This document shows positions 1 to 6,440 of a stretch of 6,529 nucleotides of DNA, one piece after another (positions within the stretch are counted from its first letter, which is position 1; every line of letters begins with the position of its first letter). Source of the stretch: Lachnospiraceae bacterium (lineage in GTDB: Bacteria > Bacillota > Clostridia > Lachnospirales > Lachnospiraceae); assembly GCA_003484785.1 (NCBI GenBank), contig DNAD01000265.1, positions 1 through 6,529 on the forward strand, in the 5' to 3' direction. Made by a program: the position numbers and the translations under genes. Under the pieces are notes generated by a model, which ran no database searches, had not been told where the DNA came from, and saw only the letters and a program-made list of their open reading frames with translations.

Positions 1-2
1 TT

Positions 3-137
3 GCCATGGGTATTTCGGAAAATACCCATGATCTTTCAATTGCGGCAGCAAAGGCTTCCACGGCACTCAGCTATACCGTTGCCTTAAGAGACCGGTTCAT
101 TGAGGCCTACAGGGAGCTTATGCAGATACAGGTATAG
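3..137 (+). CDS. fliE: Flagellar hook-basal body protein FliE, 3' end only
   Basis: This is the C-terminal 44 residues of FliE, the small protein that joins the FliF MS-ring to the proximal rod. It is also an early substrate of the flagellar export apparatus. The visible peptide contains NTHDLSIAAAKASTALSYTV and then RDRFIEAYRELMQIQV before a TAG stop. This matches the family's conserved C-terminal helix pair (HD-x-IAxxKA ... LxxxVRxxxxEAYxEIMxMxV). FliE is normally about 100 residues, so roughly the first half lies upstream of the window. Position immediately before fliF is the canonical location and supports the call. The promoter of the operon is not in view. Truncation is by the window edge, not by a mutation. 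Confidence 0.93.
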   Translation, partial: AMGISENTHDLSIAAAKASTALSYTVALRDRFIEAYRELMQIQV

Positions 138-216
138 GATGACAGATGTGCCATAAGTTGCAGTATGGTGTTACTATTCACAGCCCAAAAGGCGGTGAAC
201 GGCAACGCGGTATAAA

Positions 217-222
217 AAGGAG
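217..222 (+). promoter_or_regulatory. Ribosome binding site of fliF (AAGGAG), fixes a TTG start
   Basis: AAGGAG lies 8 bases before the TTG at 231. In the fliF frame there is a TAA stop at 213-215 and no ATG or GTG between it and 231, and the next methionine codon lies far inside the gene. The site therefore decides that fliF starts with TTG. The 93 bases between fliE and fliF also hold a weak hairpin (CCATA at 151-155 with TATGG at 164-168), too short to call a terminator. I see no convincing promoter there. Confidence 0.85.
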
Positions 223-230
223 AGCAGGTT

Positions 231-1841
231 TTGGCTGACAGATTAAGGGAGATTCCACAGAGGCTTCTGGCCTGGTGGAATAAATTCACATCAAAACAGA
301 AAACCATAATCATAAGTACGGCAGCAGGCATAATCCTTGCGCTTGCCATATTGGGGACCGTGCTTACCAGACCCCAGTACGTTACTCTTGTGACCTGCGA
401 GTCCACGAAGGAAGCCTCCGATATCATCGATCTACTGGAGGGAGACGGGATAGAGTATAAGGTCACTGATGACGGGCTGATAATATCCGTAAGAAAGGAA
501 AGCCTTGCTACGGCGACTCTTCTGCTGGGGGCCAACGGGATCCCCGCAGACAGCTATTCCTTAAACGATGCCCTGGCGGGAGGCTTTTCAACTACCGAGG
601 CCGACAAGGAAAAGACCTACAAGCTGTATCGGGAGAAACGGCTTGAGGAGATTATGATGTCGGTACCTGCGGTAACGGCTGCCTATGTGACTCTTTCCAT
701 CCCGACGGATGACGGTACTCTGCTTGCGGAGAAAGAGGAGTCCTATGCAAGCGTGATGCTCGATCTGAACGAAGAGCTGGGAAACGGCGTAGCCGAGAAT
801 TTTGCGAGGAATATCGCCACCGCACTGGGAAATAAGACTACAGAGAACATCACGATCATCGATTCCAACGGAAACCTTCTTTTTTCCGGTGCCGAGGCTG
901 CCAATCCCAACGAGAGTATCAAGGCAACCACGCAGATACAGCTAAAAAACGAGGCAGAGAGGCTTGTAAAGCAGGAGGTTACGCAGGTTCTGCTCGGCTC
1001 CAACCTTTTTGAGGAGGTCAAGGTAGCCACCAACCTGAACATGGACTTTTCTTCAAGAGAGGAGACCTCTCATAATTATACCCAGGCGGACGAGAACGGA
1101 ACGAACGTGCTGTCCCATACCGATTCCTACGAGGCTGAAGGACAGGGAGCCATAAGCGGCATTCCGGGGACGGATACGAATACCGAGGAGAATACCTATG
1201 TCATAGAGGACGGTACCAATTCCAGATATTCCGTAAATGAGGAATCGAGCGACTATCTGCCCAGCGAGAGGATCAGCAACCGTGTGACCCCTCCCGGAGT
1301 CATAGATTACGGCAGCTCGTCGATCGCGGTCACCGCTTCCCATTATGTGATCTATAAGGAGAATGAGCTGAAGAATCAGGGGCTTTTGGACGGGATCACC
1401 TTCGATGAGTTTGTGGCAGAAAATTCCGATATGGTCAGAAAGACCGTGGATGATGATCTTGTGACCCTGGTGGCGAACGCTACCGGGATACCCGTGGCCA
1501 ACGTTTCCATAATAGCCTATGACGTTCCCATCTTCCAGGCGGCCGAAGGCTTTAAGGTGGACGCGGCTGACATAGCCCAGATCGTGCTTATCGTACTTAT
1601 CCTTGCCCTCCTCGGCTTTGTAGTATTCTCAAGCCTCAGGAGAGAGAAGGAAGAGGTGGAAGAGGAAGAAGAGCTTTCGGTGGAGAATATGCTTGAGACC
1701 ACCCAGGAGAATATGGGTGTTGAAGATATAGAGCTGGAGACAAAGTCTGAGGTAAGGCTTATGGTAGAGAAGTTTGTGGACGACAACCCCGATGCCGCGG
1801 CTCAGCTTTTGAGAAACTGGCTTAATGAGGAGTGGGGGTAA
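231..1841 (+). CDS. fliF: Flagellar MS-ring protein FliF
   Basis: FliF builds the MS-ring, the membrane platform of the basal body that houses the export gate and carries the rotor. The 536-residue product has the usual family length. It begins with an amphipathic cytoplasmic segment and a first membrane helix at about residues 25-45 (TIIISTAAGIILALAILGTV). The YscJ/FliF-type ring-building region follows, including the LLGANGIPADSY stretch and the EKTYKLYREKRLEEIMMSVPAV segment. A Ser/Thr/Glu-rich variable loop occupies about 270-340, and a second membrane helix about 448-469. After that comes an acidic linker (EEVEEEEELS) and the C-terminal FliG-binding tail, whose NPDAAAQLLRNWL pattern is typical. 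The start is the TTG at 231, forced by an in-frame stop at 213 and a strong ribosome binding site. The stop lies 8 bases before the preferred fliG ATG, suggesting coupled translation. No sign of damage. Confidence 0.97.
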   Translation: MADRLREIPQRLLAWWNKFTSKQKTIIISTAAGIILALAILGTVLTRPQYVTLVTCESTKEASDIIDLLEGDGIEYKVTDDGLIISVRKESLATATLLLGANGIPADSYSLNDALAGGFSTTEADKEKTYKLYREKRLEEIMMSVPAVTAAYVTLSIPTDDGTLLAEKEESYASVMLDLNEELGNGVAENFARNIATALGNKTTENITIIDSNGNLLFSGAEAANPNESIKATTQIQLKNEAERLVKQEVTQVLLGSNLFEEVKVATNLNMDFSSREETSHNYTQADENGTNVLSHTDSYEAEGQGAISGIPGTDTNTEENTYVIEDGTNSRYSVNEESSDYLPSERISNRVTPPGVIDYGSSSIAVTASHYVIYKENELKNQGLLDGITFDEFVAENSDMVRKTVDDDLVTLVANATGIPVANVSIIAYDVPIFQAAEGFKVDAADIAQIVLIVLILALLGFVVFSSLRREKEEVEEEEELSVENMLETTQENMGVEDIELETKSEVRLMVEKFVDDNPDAAAQLLRNWLNEEWG

Positions 1842-1849
1842 AACAGAAT

Positions 1850-2872
1850 ATGCCTATGCAGTCACAGGCAAATGACATGATATCAGGACTCCAGAAGAGC
1901 GCGATCCTGCTTATCGCGCTGGGTCCTGAAAGGTCTGCGCTTATTTTTAAGTACCTCAAGGAAGAGGAGATCGAAGAGCTTACGCTCGAGATCGCAAATA
2001 CAAGGAGTATAACTCCTCAGGTCAAGGAAGCGGTGATCGAGGAGTTTTATCAGGTCTGCCTGGCTCAGCAGTACATTGCAGAGGGTGGTATAGGGTATGC
2101 CAAGGAGCTTCTGGAGAATGCTCTCGGAGCGGAGAAGGCTATGGAGGTTATTGGAAAGCTCACGGCCTCGCTGCAGGTTAAGCCCTTCGAATTCATCAGA
2201 AAGACCGAGGCATCACAGGTGCTCAACTTTATACAGGATGAGCACCCTCAGACTATTGCCCTTATTTTATCGTATTTAAGTCCCGCCCAGTCGGCGCTGA
2301 TCATATCGGCTCTGCCGCCCGACAGGCAGTCTGATGTCGCAAAACGTATAGCCACCATGGACAGGACCTCACCGGATGTTATAAAGGACGTGGAAAAGAT
2401 ACTTGAGACAAAGCTTTCAAATCTCGTCAATCAGGATTACACCATCGTCGGTGGCGTAGATTCGGTAGTAGAGATATTAAATACCGTAGACAGGAGTACC
2501 GAAAAGCATATCATGGAGACTCTGGAGATCGATGAACCCGAGCTTGCCGATGAGATCAGAAAGAAGATGTTCGTATTTGAGGATATCCTTCTGCTTGACG
2601 ACAGGGCTATCCAGAGAGTGCTCAGGGATGTCGACAACAGCGATCTGGCCATCGCCTTAAAGGGAGCCAACGAAGAGGTGCAGAATGCGATCTTCAACAA
2701 CCTTTCCAAGCGTCTGGCGGTCATGATAAAGGAAGACATGGAATTCATGGGGCCTGTCCGTATGAAGGATGTTGAAGAGGCACAGCAGAAGATCGTCAAT
2801 ATCATCAGAAAGCTTGAGGATTCTTCTGAGATCGTAATTTCGCGTGGCGGAGGTGACGAGATCGTTGTCTAG
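1850..2872 (+). CDS. fliG: Flagellar motor switch protein FliG
   Basis: FliG forms the rotor ring on the cytoplasmic face of the MS-ring. It transmits stator force and, with FliM and FliN/FliY, sets the direction of rotation. From the ATG at 1850 the protein has 340 residues, close to the usual ~335-345. It shows the FliG N-domain (SGLQKSAILLIALGPERSA), the EHPQ motif of the middle domain (residues 131-134, DEHPQTIALILSYL), and the MFVF motif (240-243). The charged torque helix follows (FEDILLLDDRAIQRVLRDVD), then the C-terminal MGPVRMKDVEEAQQKIVNII. The reading frame extends upstream to a GTG at 1832 that overlaps the fliF stop, but its only purine-rich site abuts it directly. The ATG at 1850 has GGGGG 11 bases upstream, so I prefer it; 1832 and the ATG at 1856 remain possible. 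The 3' end overlaps fliH by 8 bases. Confidence 0.97.
   Translation: MPMQSQANDMISGLQKSAILLIALGPERSALIFKYLKEEEIEELTLEIANTRSITPQVKEAVIEEFYQVCLAQQYIAEGGIGYAKELLENALGAEKAMEVIGKLTASLQVKPFEFIRKTEASQVLNFIQDEHPQTIALILSYLSPAQSALIISALPPDRQSDVAKRIATMDRTSPDVIKDVEKILETKLSNLVNQDYTIVGGVDSVVEILNTVDRSTEKHIMETLEIDEPELADEIRKKMFVFEDILLLDDRAIQRVLRDVDNSDLAIALKGANEEVQNAIFNNLSKRLAVMIKEDMEFMGPVRMKDVEEAQQKIVNIIRKLEDSSEIVISRGGGDEIVV
2849..2856 (+). promoter_or_regulatory. Ribosome binding site of fliH (GGAGGTGA) inside the end of fliG
   Basis: GGAGGTGA is a full 8-base complement of the common 16S rRNA 3' end. It sits inside the last codons of fliG. GGAGG ends 11 bases before the TTG at 2865, which makes that TTG the best-supported fliH start. 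The alternative GTG codons at 2844 and 2853 lie before or inside this site and have no Shine-Dalgarno of their own. Confidence 0.7.
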
Positions 2873-3758
2873 CAGTAATCTCTACAAGTCAAGCTATTAT
2901 CAGGTTAAGAACGACAAAGCCAGGGTCATAGACTCAAATGAACTGATCGCAGATAAGATGCAGAAGCTTGCCGAGATACTTGAGATGGACGGGGATGAGA
3001 ATTTCGCTGACGATTTTTCCTACGGTATTGCAGCAGAGCAGGTAGAGGCCCTTTTGGATGATGAGGGGGAGCCGGGCGCCATACCGGATGACATGGTGAG
3101 CGGAAACGTCATAAAGGAAGCGCCGGCCCCAAGGATAGATACCGATGAGCTTATAAGACAGGCTCAGGAAGAGGCTGAAAGGATAATGGACGAGGCAGGA
3201 GCGGAGGCCGAGAGGATACTGGAGGAAGCCAGAGGAGAGGCCGAGGCCCTGAAAGTTCAGGCGAGGAACGAAGGCAGCCAAGAGGGGTATGAAGAGGGGC
3301 TCAAACGGGCTCAGGCTGAGTTTCAGGTAAAAGAGCAGGCGCTTGAGGCGAAGGAGAGGGAGCTTGAGGACGAGTACAACAGCCGTTACGAGGTAATGGA
3401 AAAGGAGCTTGTCAGGGATCTGACCGAGGTCTATGAGCATGTCCTGGGTATCGACCTTTCCGATCAGACGAATGTCGTCATAAATCTCATGAAGGATGCA
3501 ATAAAGAATATAGAGGGAGGAAGGAACTTCTTTGTTCATGTTTCCTCGGACGATTACGCTTATGTCAGTGCTTTTAAGGAGGAGATATTAAACAGCGTCG
3601 GCGGTGTTGATTCGGTAGAGATCGTGGAGGACGTTACTCTGAAGCCTTCCGACTGCTTCGTGGAATGCGAAAGCGGGATCTATGAATGCGGGCTCGGAAC
3701 GGAGCTGGCGCTGCTGAAGAAAGAATTGCGGCTGTTATCTTATACCAATGAACAATAA
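2865..3758 (+). CDS. fliH: Flagellar assembly protein FliH (export ATPase regulator)
   Basis: FliH binds FliI as a dimer, restrains its ATPase activity, and docks the ATPase complex on the export gate and C-ring in the cytoplasm. The product is about 297 residues from the TTG at 2865 (304 if the GTG at 2844 is used). An N-terminal segment carries RVIDSNEL, common in clostridial FliH. A long Ala/Glu/Arg-rich coiled coil follows (EEAERIMDEAGAEAERILEEARGEAEAL). Next is a GxxxGxxxG repeat at G137, G141 and G145 (EGSQEGYEEGLKRAQAEF), characteristic of FliH/YscL. The C-terminal FliH/HrpE domain ends with DVTLKPSDCFVECESGIYE and LGTELALLKKELRLL. The first ATG of the frame is at 2958, after conserved sequence, so a non-ATG start is certain even though its exact position is not. 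Its position between fliG and fliI is standard. The stop overlaps the fliI start by 11 bases. Confidence 0.94.
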   Translation: MSSSNLYKSSYYQVKNDKARVIDSNELIADKMQKLAEILEMDGDENFADDFSYGIAAEQVEALLDDEGEPGAIPDDMVSGNVIKEAPAPRIDTDELIRQAQEEAERIMDEAGAEAERILEEARGEAEALKVQARNEGSQEGYEEGLKRAQAEFQVKEQALEAKERELEDEYNSRYEVMEKELVRDLTEVYEHVLGIDLSDQTNVVINLMKDAIKNIEGGRNFFVHVSSDDYAYVSAFKEEILNSVGGVDSVEIVEDVTLKPSDCFVECESGIYECGLGTELALLKKELRLLSYTNEQ

Positions 3759-5052
3759 CAATAAGTACAGACATGCTCTTGAGAAAACCTATTTTAAGAG
3801 ACTCGGCAAGGTAGTCAACGTGGTCGGGCTTACGATAGAGTCCATCGGGCCGGATGCGAAGCTCAACGATATGTGCAGGATCATCATAGACAAACGGACC
3901 GGTAAATATGTGGCTGCCGAGGTCGTGGGCTTCAGGAATAACAGAACCCTGCTGATGCCCTATGACGTTACCGAAGGCATAGGCTACGGCTGCATAGTTG
4001 AGAACACCGGTGAGCCGCTTATGGTAAGCGTCGGAGAGGAAATGCTGGGACTGACCCTTGACGGTCTCGGAAGGATGCCCGACGGAAGCGTGCTTAACAC
4101 GGGGAAGAGTTATCCCATAGACGCCAATCCGCCCGATCCCATGGACAGAGAGATCATAAGGGAGCCGTTAGCCCTGGGAGTAAAGGCCGTGGACGGGATA
4201 CTGACCATTGGAAAGGGGCAGCGTATAGGAATATTTGCGGGCTCCGGAGTGGGCAAGAGCACCTTGCTCGGGATGTTTGCCAGAAATACCAAAGCAGACA
4301 TAAACGTCATAGCTCTTATCGGAGAGCGGGGCAGAGAGGTCAGGGAATTCATAGAAAGGGATATGGGCGAGGAGGGAATGAAGCGCTCCATCGTTGTGTG
4401 CGCCACCTCGGACAAGCCTGCCCTTGTAAGAAAAAAAGCGCCTATGACCGCTACCGCCATAGCCGAGTATTTCAGGGATCAGGGGAAGGACGTCCTTTTA
4501 ATGATGGATTCCCTTACCAGGTTTTCCATGGCTCAGAGGGAGATAGGCCTTGCCAGCGGTGAGCCGCCGGTAACAAGAGGATATCCGCCCAGTGTTTATG
4601 CGGAGCTTCCGAAGCTTCTGGAAAGGGCCGGTAATTCCGACAAGGGTTCCATTACCGGGCTGTATACGGTTCTTGTGGACGGAGATGATTTTAACGAGCC
4701 GATCACCGATACCGCCAGAGGCATCCTTGACGGCCACATTGTACTAAACAGGAGACTGGCCCATAAGAATCATTATCCTGCAATTGATATACTCGCCAGT
4801 ATCTCAAGGTGCATGAGCCAGGTGGCCGGGAAGGAGCACAAGGCAGCCGCAGGCAGGCTAAAGAATGTGCTGGCGACCTATAACGAAGCGGAGGATCTTA
4901 TCAATATCGGGGCCTATAAGGCGGGCTCCAATCCGAACATCGATTATGCCATTGAAAAGATAGATAAGGTAAATGAATTCCTCTGCCAGGAAGTGGACAG
5001 CAAATATCAGTTTGACAACGAGATAGAGCTTCTGGAGAAAATATTTGACTGA
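3748..5052 (+). CDS. fliI: Flagellum-specific ATPase FliI (type III export)
   Basis: FliI is the hexameric ATPase of the flagellar type III export apparatus. It releases substrates from chaperones and helps load them into the export gate. The 434-residue length is typical. An N-terminal beta-barrel region covers about 1-95. The F1-type catalytic core follows, with the P-loop GSGVGKST at 165-172 (Lys170), GERGREV at 192-198 with the likely catalytic Glu197, and the Walker B strand VLLMMD ending at Asp254. The FliI/YscN signature SGEPPVTRGYPPSVYAELPK comes next, then the C-terminal helical domain (AGRLKNVLATYNEAEDLINIGAYKAGSNP). All catalytic residues I can identify are intact. The N-terminal substrate region follows flagellar rather than F1 or V-ATPase patterns. 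The ATG lies within the end of fliH and has no visible Shine-Dalgarno, so translation is probably coupled to fliH. Confidence 0.98.
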   Translation: MNNNNKYRHALEKTYFKRLGKVVNVVGLTIESIGPDAKLNDMCRIIIDKRTGKYVAAEVVGFRNNRTLLMPYDVTEGIGYGCIVENTGEPLMVSVGEEMLGLTLDGLGRMPDGSVLNTGKSYPIDANPPDPMDREIIREPLALGVKAVDGILTIGKGQRIGIFAGSGVGKSTLLGMFARNTKADINVIALIGERGREVREFIERDMGEEGMKRSIVVCATSDKPALVRKKAPMTATAIAEYFRDQGKDVLLMMDSLTRFSMAQREIGLASGEPPVTRGYPPSVYAELPKLLERAGNSDKGSITGLYTVLVDGDDFNEPITDTARGILDGHIVLNRRLAHKNHYPAIDILASISRCMSQVAGKEHKAAAGRLKNVLATYNEAEDLINIGAYKAGSNPNIDYAIEKIDKVNEFLCQEVDSKYQFDNEIELLEKIFD

Positions 5053-5054
5053 TC

Positions 5055-5504
5055 ATGGCTAAGTTTATTTACAGGATGCAGAACATCCTCGATCTGAAGG
5101 AAAAGCTGGAGACACAGGCCAGGAATGACTATGCGGTAGCCCAGGCCGAGCTCAATGAGGAGGAAGAAAAGCTTACAGAGCTTGACCGCAGGAGGCTGGC
5201 CTATGAAAAGCAGCTGGAAGAGCTGTACTCGGGCCCTATCAATGTGCTTAAGATCCAGGAAACCCTGGAGGCTGTAGAGTACATGAAATATCAGATGCAG
5301 CTTCAAAGGCTCAACATCAAAAAAGCCGAGAAGAAGGTGGAGAGCGAGAGGGAAAAGCTGCAGGATGCGATCCAGGAGAGGAAGACCCAGGATAAGCTCA
5401 AGGAAAATGCATTTGAGGTTTTTCTGGAAGAAATCAAGGCCTCCGAGAGCAAGGAGATAGATGAGCTTGTCAGCTATCGCTTTGGAGCCGGCAAGGGAGG
5501 ATGA
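5055..5504 (+). CDS. fliJ: Flagellar export protein FliJ
   Basis: FliJ is a small, almost wholly alpha-helical protein. It sits in the centre of the FliI hexamer like the gamma stalk of F1-ATPase, contacts the export gate, and escorts other chaperones. The 149-residue product has the usual size. Its N-terminus (KFIYRMQNILDLKEKLETQA) fits the family pattern of a short lead-in followed by xxLDLKExxExxA. The rest is a continuous Glu/Lys/Arg/Gln-rich coiled coil, with ELDRRRLAYEKQLEELYSG midway. A typical gap region follows, then a second helix ending in KASESKEIDELVSYRF. FliJ sequences are poorly conserved, so the assignment leans on the coiled-coil form, size and position directly after fliI. 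Two bases separate it from the fliI stop; the nearest GGAG is 17 bases upstream, so coupling to fliI is likely. Confidence 0.93.
   Translation: MAKFIYRMQNILDLKEKLETQARNDYAVAQAELNEEEEKLTELDRRRLAYEKQLEELYSGPINVLKIQETLEAVEYMKYQMQLQRLNIKKAEKKVESEREKLQDAIQERKTQDKLKENAFEVFLEEIKASESKEIDELVSYRFGAGKGG
5495..5500 (+). promoter_or_regulatory. Ribosome binding site GGGAGG deciding the start of the MotE/YlxF-like gene
   Basis: GGGAGG lies in the final codons of fliJ. It abuts an ATG at 5501 (which overlaps the fliJ TGA as ATGA) and is 6 bases before a second in-frame ATG at 5507. The second spacing is far better, so 5507 is taken as the start. Confidence 0.75.
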
Positions 5505-5506
5505 CC

Positions 5507-6358
5507 ATGGCAAAGGAAGATGAGGAGCTTCTGGAGGAGGACTCCGGAAAGAAAAAGAAAAAAAAGGATAAAAAGGGCAAGGCCGGCTTTGATGCCACTG
5601 TTTCTGATGAAGGGGCGACTCTGTATACAGATGCTGAGACGGAGGACGAAGGCGGTTCTTTTTCTGTTGTACTTATCATTATCCTGATAATAATCATATG
5701 GCTGGCAATACTGGCGCTTTTGATAAAGCTGGATGTGGGCGGCTTCGGTTCGAATGTGCTGTATCCGCTGCTTAAGGACGTTCCTGTGATCAACAAGATA
5801 CTGCCGGACACCGAATTCAGCAGCGCCGATCTCGAGCCGGAGCAGGAATTTACAAATCTTGACGATGCCATCCGGGAGGTGGAAAAGTTAAGAAAGGAAA
5901 ACGAGGAGCTGAAGAAGGCGGTCAGCGCAGCCTCGGACGATGAGCAGATAGCTGCTCTGAAGGAGGAGATAAGAAGGCTGCAGACCTTTGAGGACAGCCA
6001 GGTTGAGTTTCAGAAGCTTAAGACTGAATTCTATGAGGAAGTGGTCTTTTCCGATGAAGCGCCGGATATTGAAGAATATAAGAAATTTTATGAAAGCGTG
6101 GATCCCGAAAACGCGGAATATCTTTACAAGCAGGTGGTCGCTCAGATTGAAGAGGATAAGGAGATCGATGAATACGTAAAGACCTACAGTGAAATGAAGG
6201 CAAAGAGCGCCGCCGCCATATTCGAGCAGATGGGCGATAACCTTGACCTGGTGGTTAAGATCCTTGAGAGAATGGAGGCTGCCACCCGGGCCAAGATACT
6301 CAATTCCATGAGCCCTGATTTTGCCGCAAGGATCACAAAGCTGATGAATCCGGACTGA
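5507..6358 (+). CDS. YlxF/MotE-family single-pass membrane protein with MgtE-N-like C-terminus
   Basis: The 283-residue product has an N-terminal charged segment of about 50 residues with an acidic patch and a lysine cluster (Lys15-Lys25). One strong membrane helix follows at about 54-73 (VVLIIILIIIIWLAILALLI), then a short linker (YPLLKDVPVINKILPD). A long coiled-coil/helical region occupies about 118-225 (REVEKLRKENEELKKA). The C-terminal helical segment at about 230-280 (SAAAIFEQMGDNLDLVVKIL ... AKILNSMSPDFAARITKLMN) resembles the MgtE N-domain/FliG-like repeat. This is the layout of MotE-family proteins, called YlxF in Bacillus and FlbB in Borrelia, where the gene likewise follows fliJ. 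The lysine cluster before the helix predicts an inside N-terminus and an extracytoplasmic coiled coil. Known relatives stabilise stator or collar parts; that role here is inference. If the ATG at 5501 were used the protein would be two residues longer. The exact function is unproven. Confidence 0.85.
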   Translation: MAKEDEELLEEDSGKKKKKKDKKGKAGFDATVSDEGATLYTDAETEDEGGSFSVVLIIILIIIIWLAILALLIKLDVGGFGSNVLYPLLKDVPVINKILPDTEFSSADLEPEQEFTNLDDAIREVEKLRKENEELKKAVSAASDDEQIAALKEEIRRLQTFEDSQVEFQKLKTEFYEEVVFSDEAPDIEEYKKFYESVDPENAEYLYKQVVAQIEEDKEIDEYVKTYSEMKAKSAAAIFEQMGDNLDLVVKILERMEAATRAKILNSMSPDFAARITKLMNPD

Positions 6359-6365
6359 GCACGGC

Positions 6366-6420
6366 AACTTTAAGATTGCTGACTGTACGGTTGAATGGTA
6401 ACCGTTCAGTCAGCAAAGTT
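6366..6420 (+). terminator. Long stem-loop after the MotE/YlxF-like gene; possible intrinsic terminator or attenuator
   Basis: The core stem pairs 6378-6392 with 6400-6414: GCTGACTG/CAGTCAGC and ACGGTT/AACCGT, with one T-T mismatch (6386/6406) and a 7-base loop. That gives 14 Watson-Crick pairs. An outer arm, AACTTT (6366-6371) with AAAGTT (6415-6420), can extend it if a 6-base bulge is allowed on the left. The core is followed by AAAG and only four Ts (6419-6422), so the U-tract is short and offset. It begins 7 bases after the stop of the preceding gene. Placement and stem strength suggest transcription termination or pausing, but the weak U-tract leaves a processing or mRNA-stability role open. 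Confidence 0.6.
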
Positions 6421-6440
6421 TTCATATAGGGACAGGTTCA

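Noticed and set aside
149..170. Hairpin in the fliE-fliF gap as a terminator
   Set aside because: Only five Watson-Crick pairs (CCATA/TATGG) with an 8-base loop and no T run after it; too weak to call.
107..535. Antisense open frame crossing the fliE-fliF gap
   Set aside because: Covers the fliF start and its ribosome site, composition is low-complexity Ser-rich, and no promoter or ribosome site is visible for it.
2934..3539. Long antisense open frame (201 codons) opposite fliH
   Set aside because: It mirrors the Glu-rich coiled-coil codons of fliH (GAG read as CTC, giving Leu-rich sequence), has no ribosome site and resembles no family. Frame artefact.
2450..3630. Shared GGVDSV peptide in FliG (near 2450-2470) and FliH (near 3600-3620), with similar DNA (GATTCGGTAG)
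   Set aside because: Only about ten bases are shared, the surroundings differ, and each fits its own family. Coincidence rather than a repeat or duplication.
3748..5052. fliI as an F-type or V-type ATP synthase subunit, or injectisome ATPase
   Set aside because: The SGEPPVTRGYPPSVYAELPK signature and the surrounding fliH, fliJ, fliF and fliG place it in the flagellar export ATPases.
5007..5513. Antisense open frame opposite fliJ, and a similar one opposite the MotE-like gene (5888-6367)
   Set aside because: Both are Leu-rich shadows of Glu/Lys coiled-coil codons on the + strand; no independent signals.
5507..6358. The seventh gene as a magnesium transporter (MgtE) because of its C-terminal resemblance
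   Set aside because: It has one membrane helix, no CBS pair and no multi-pass transport domain; the location after fliJ fits YlxF/MotE.
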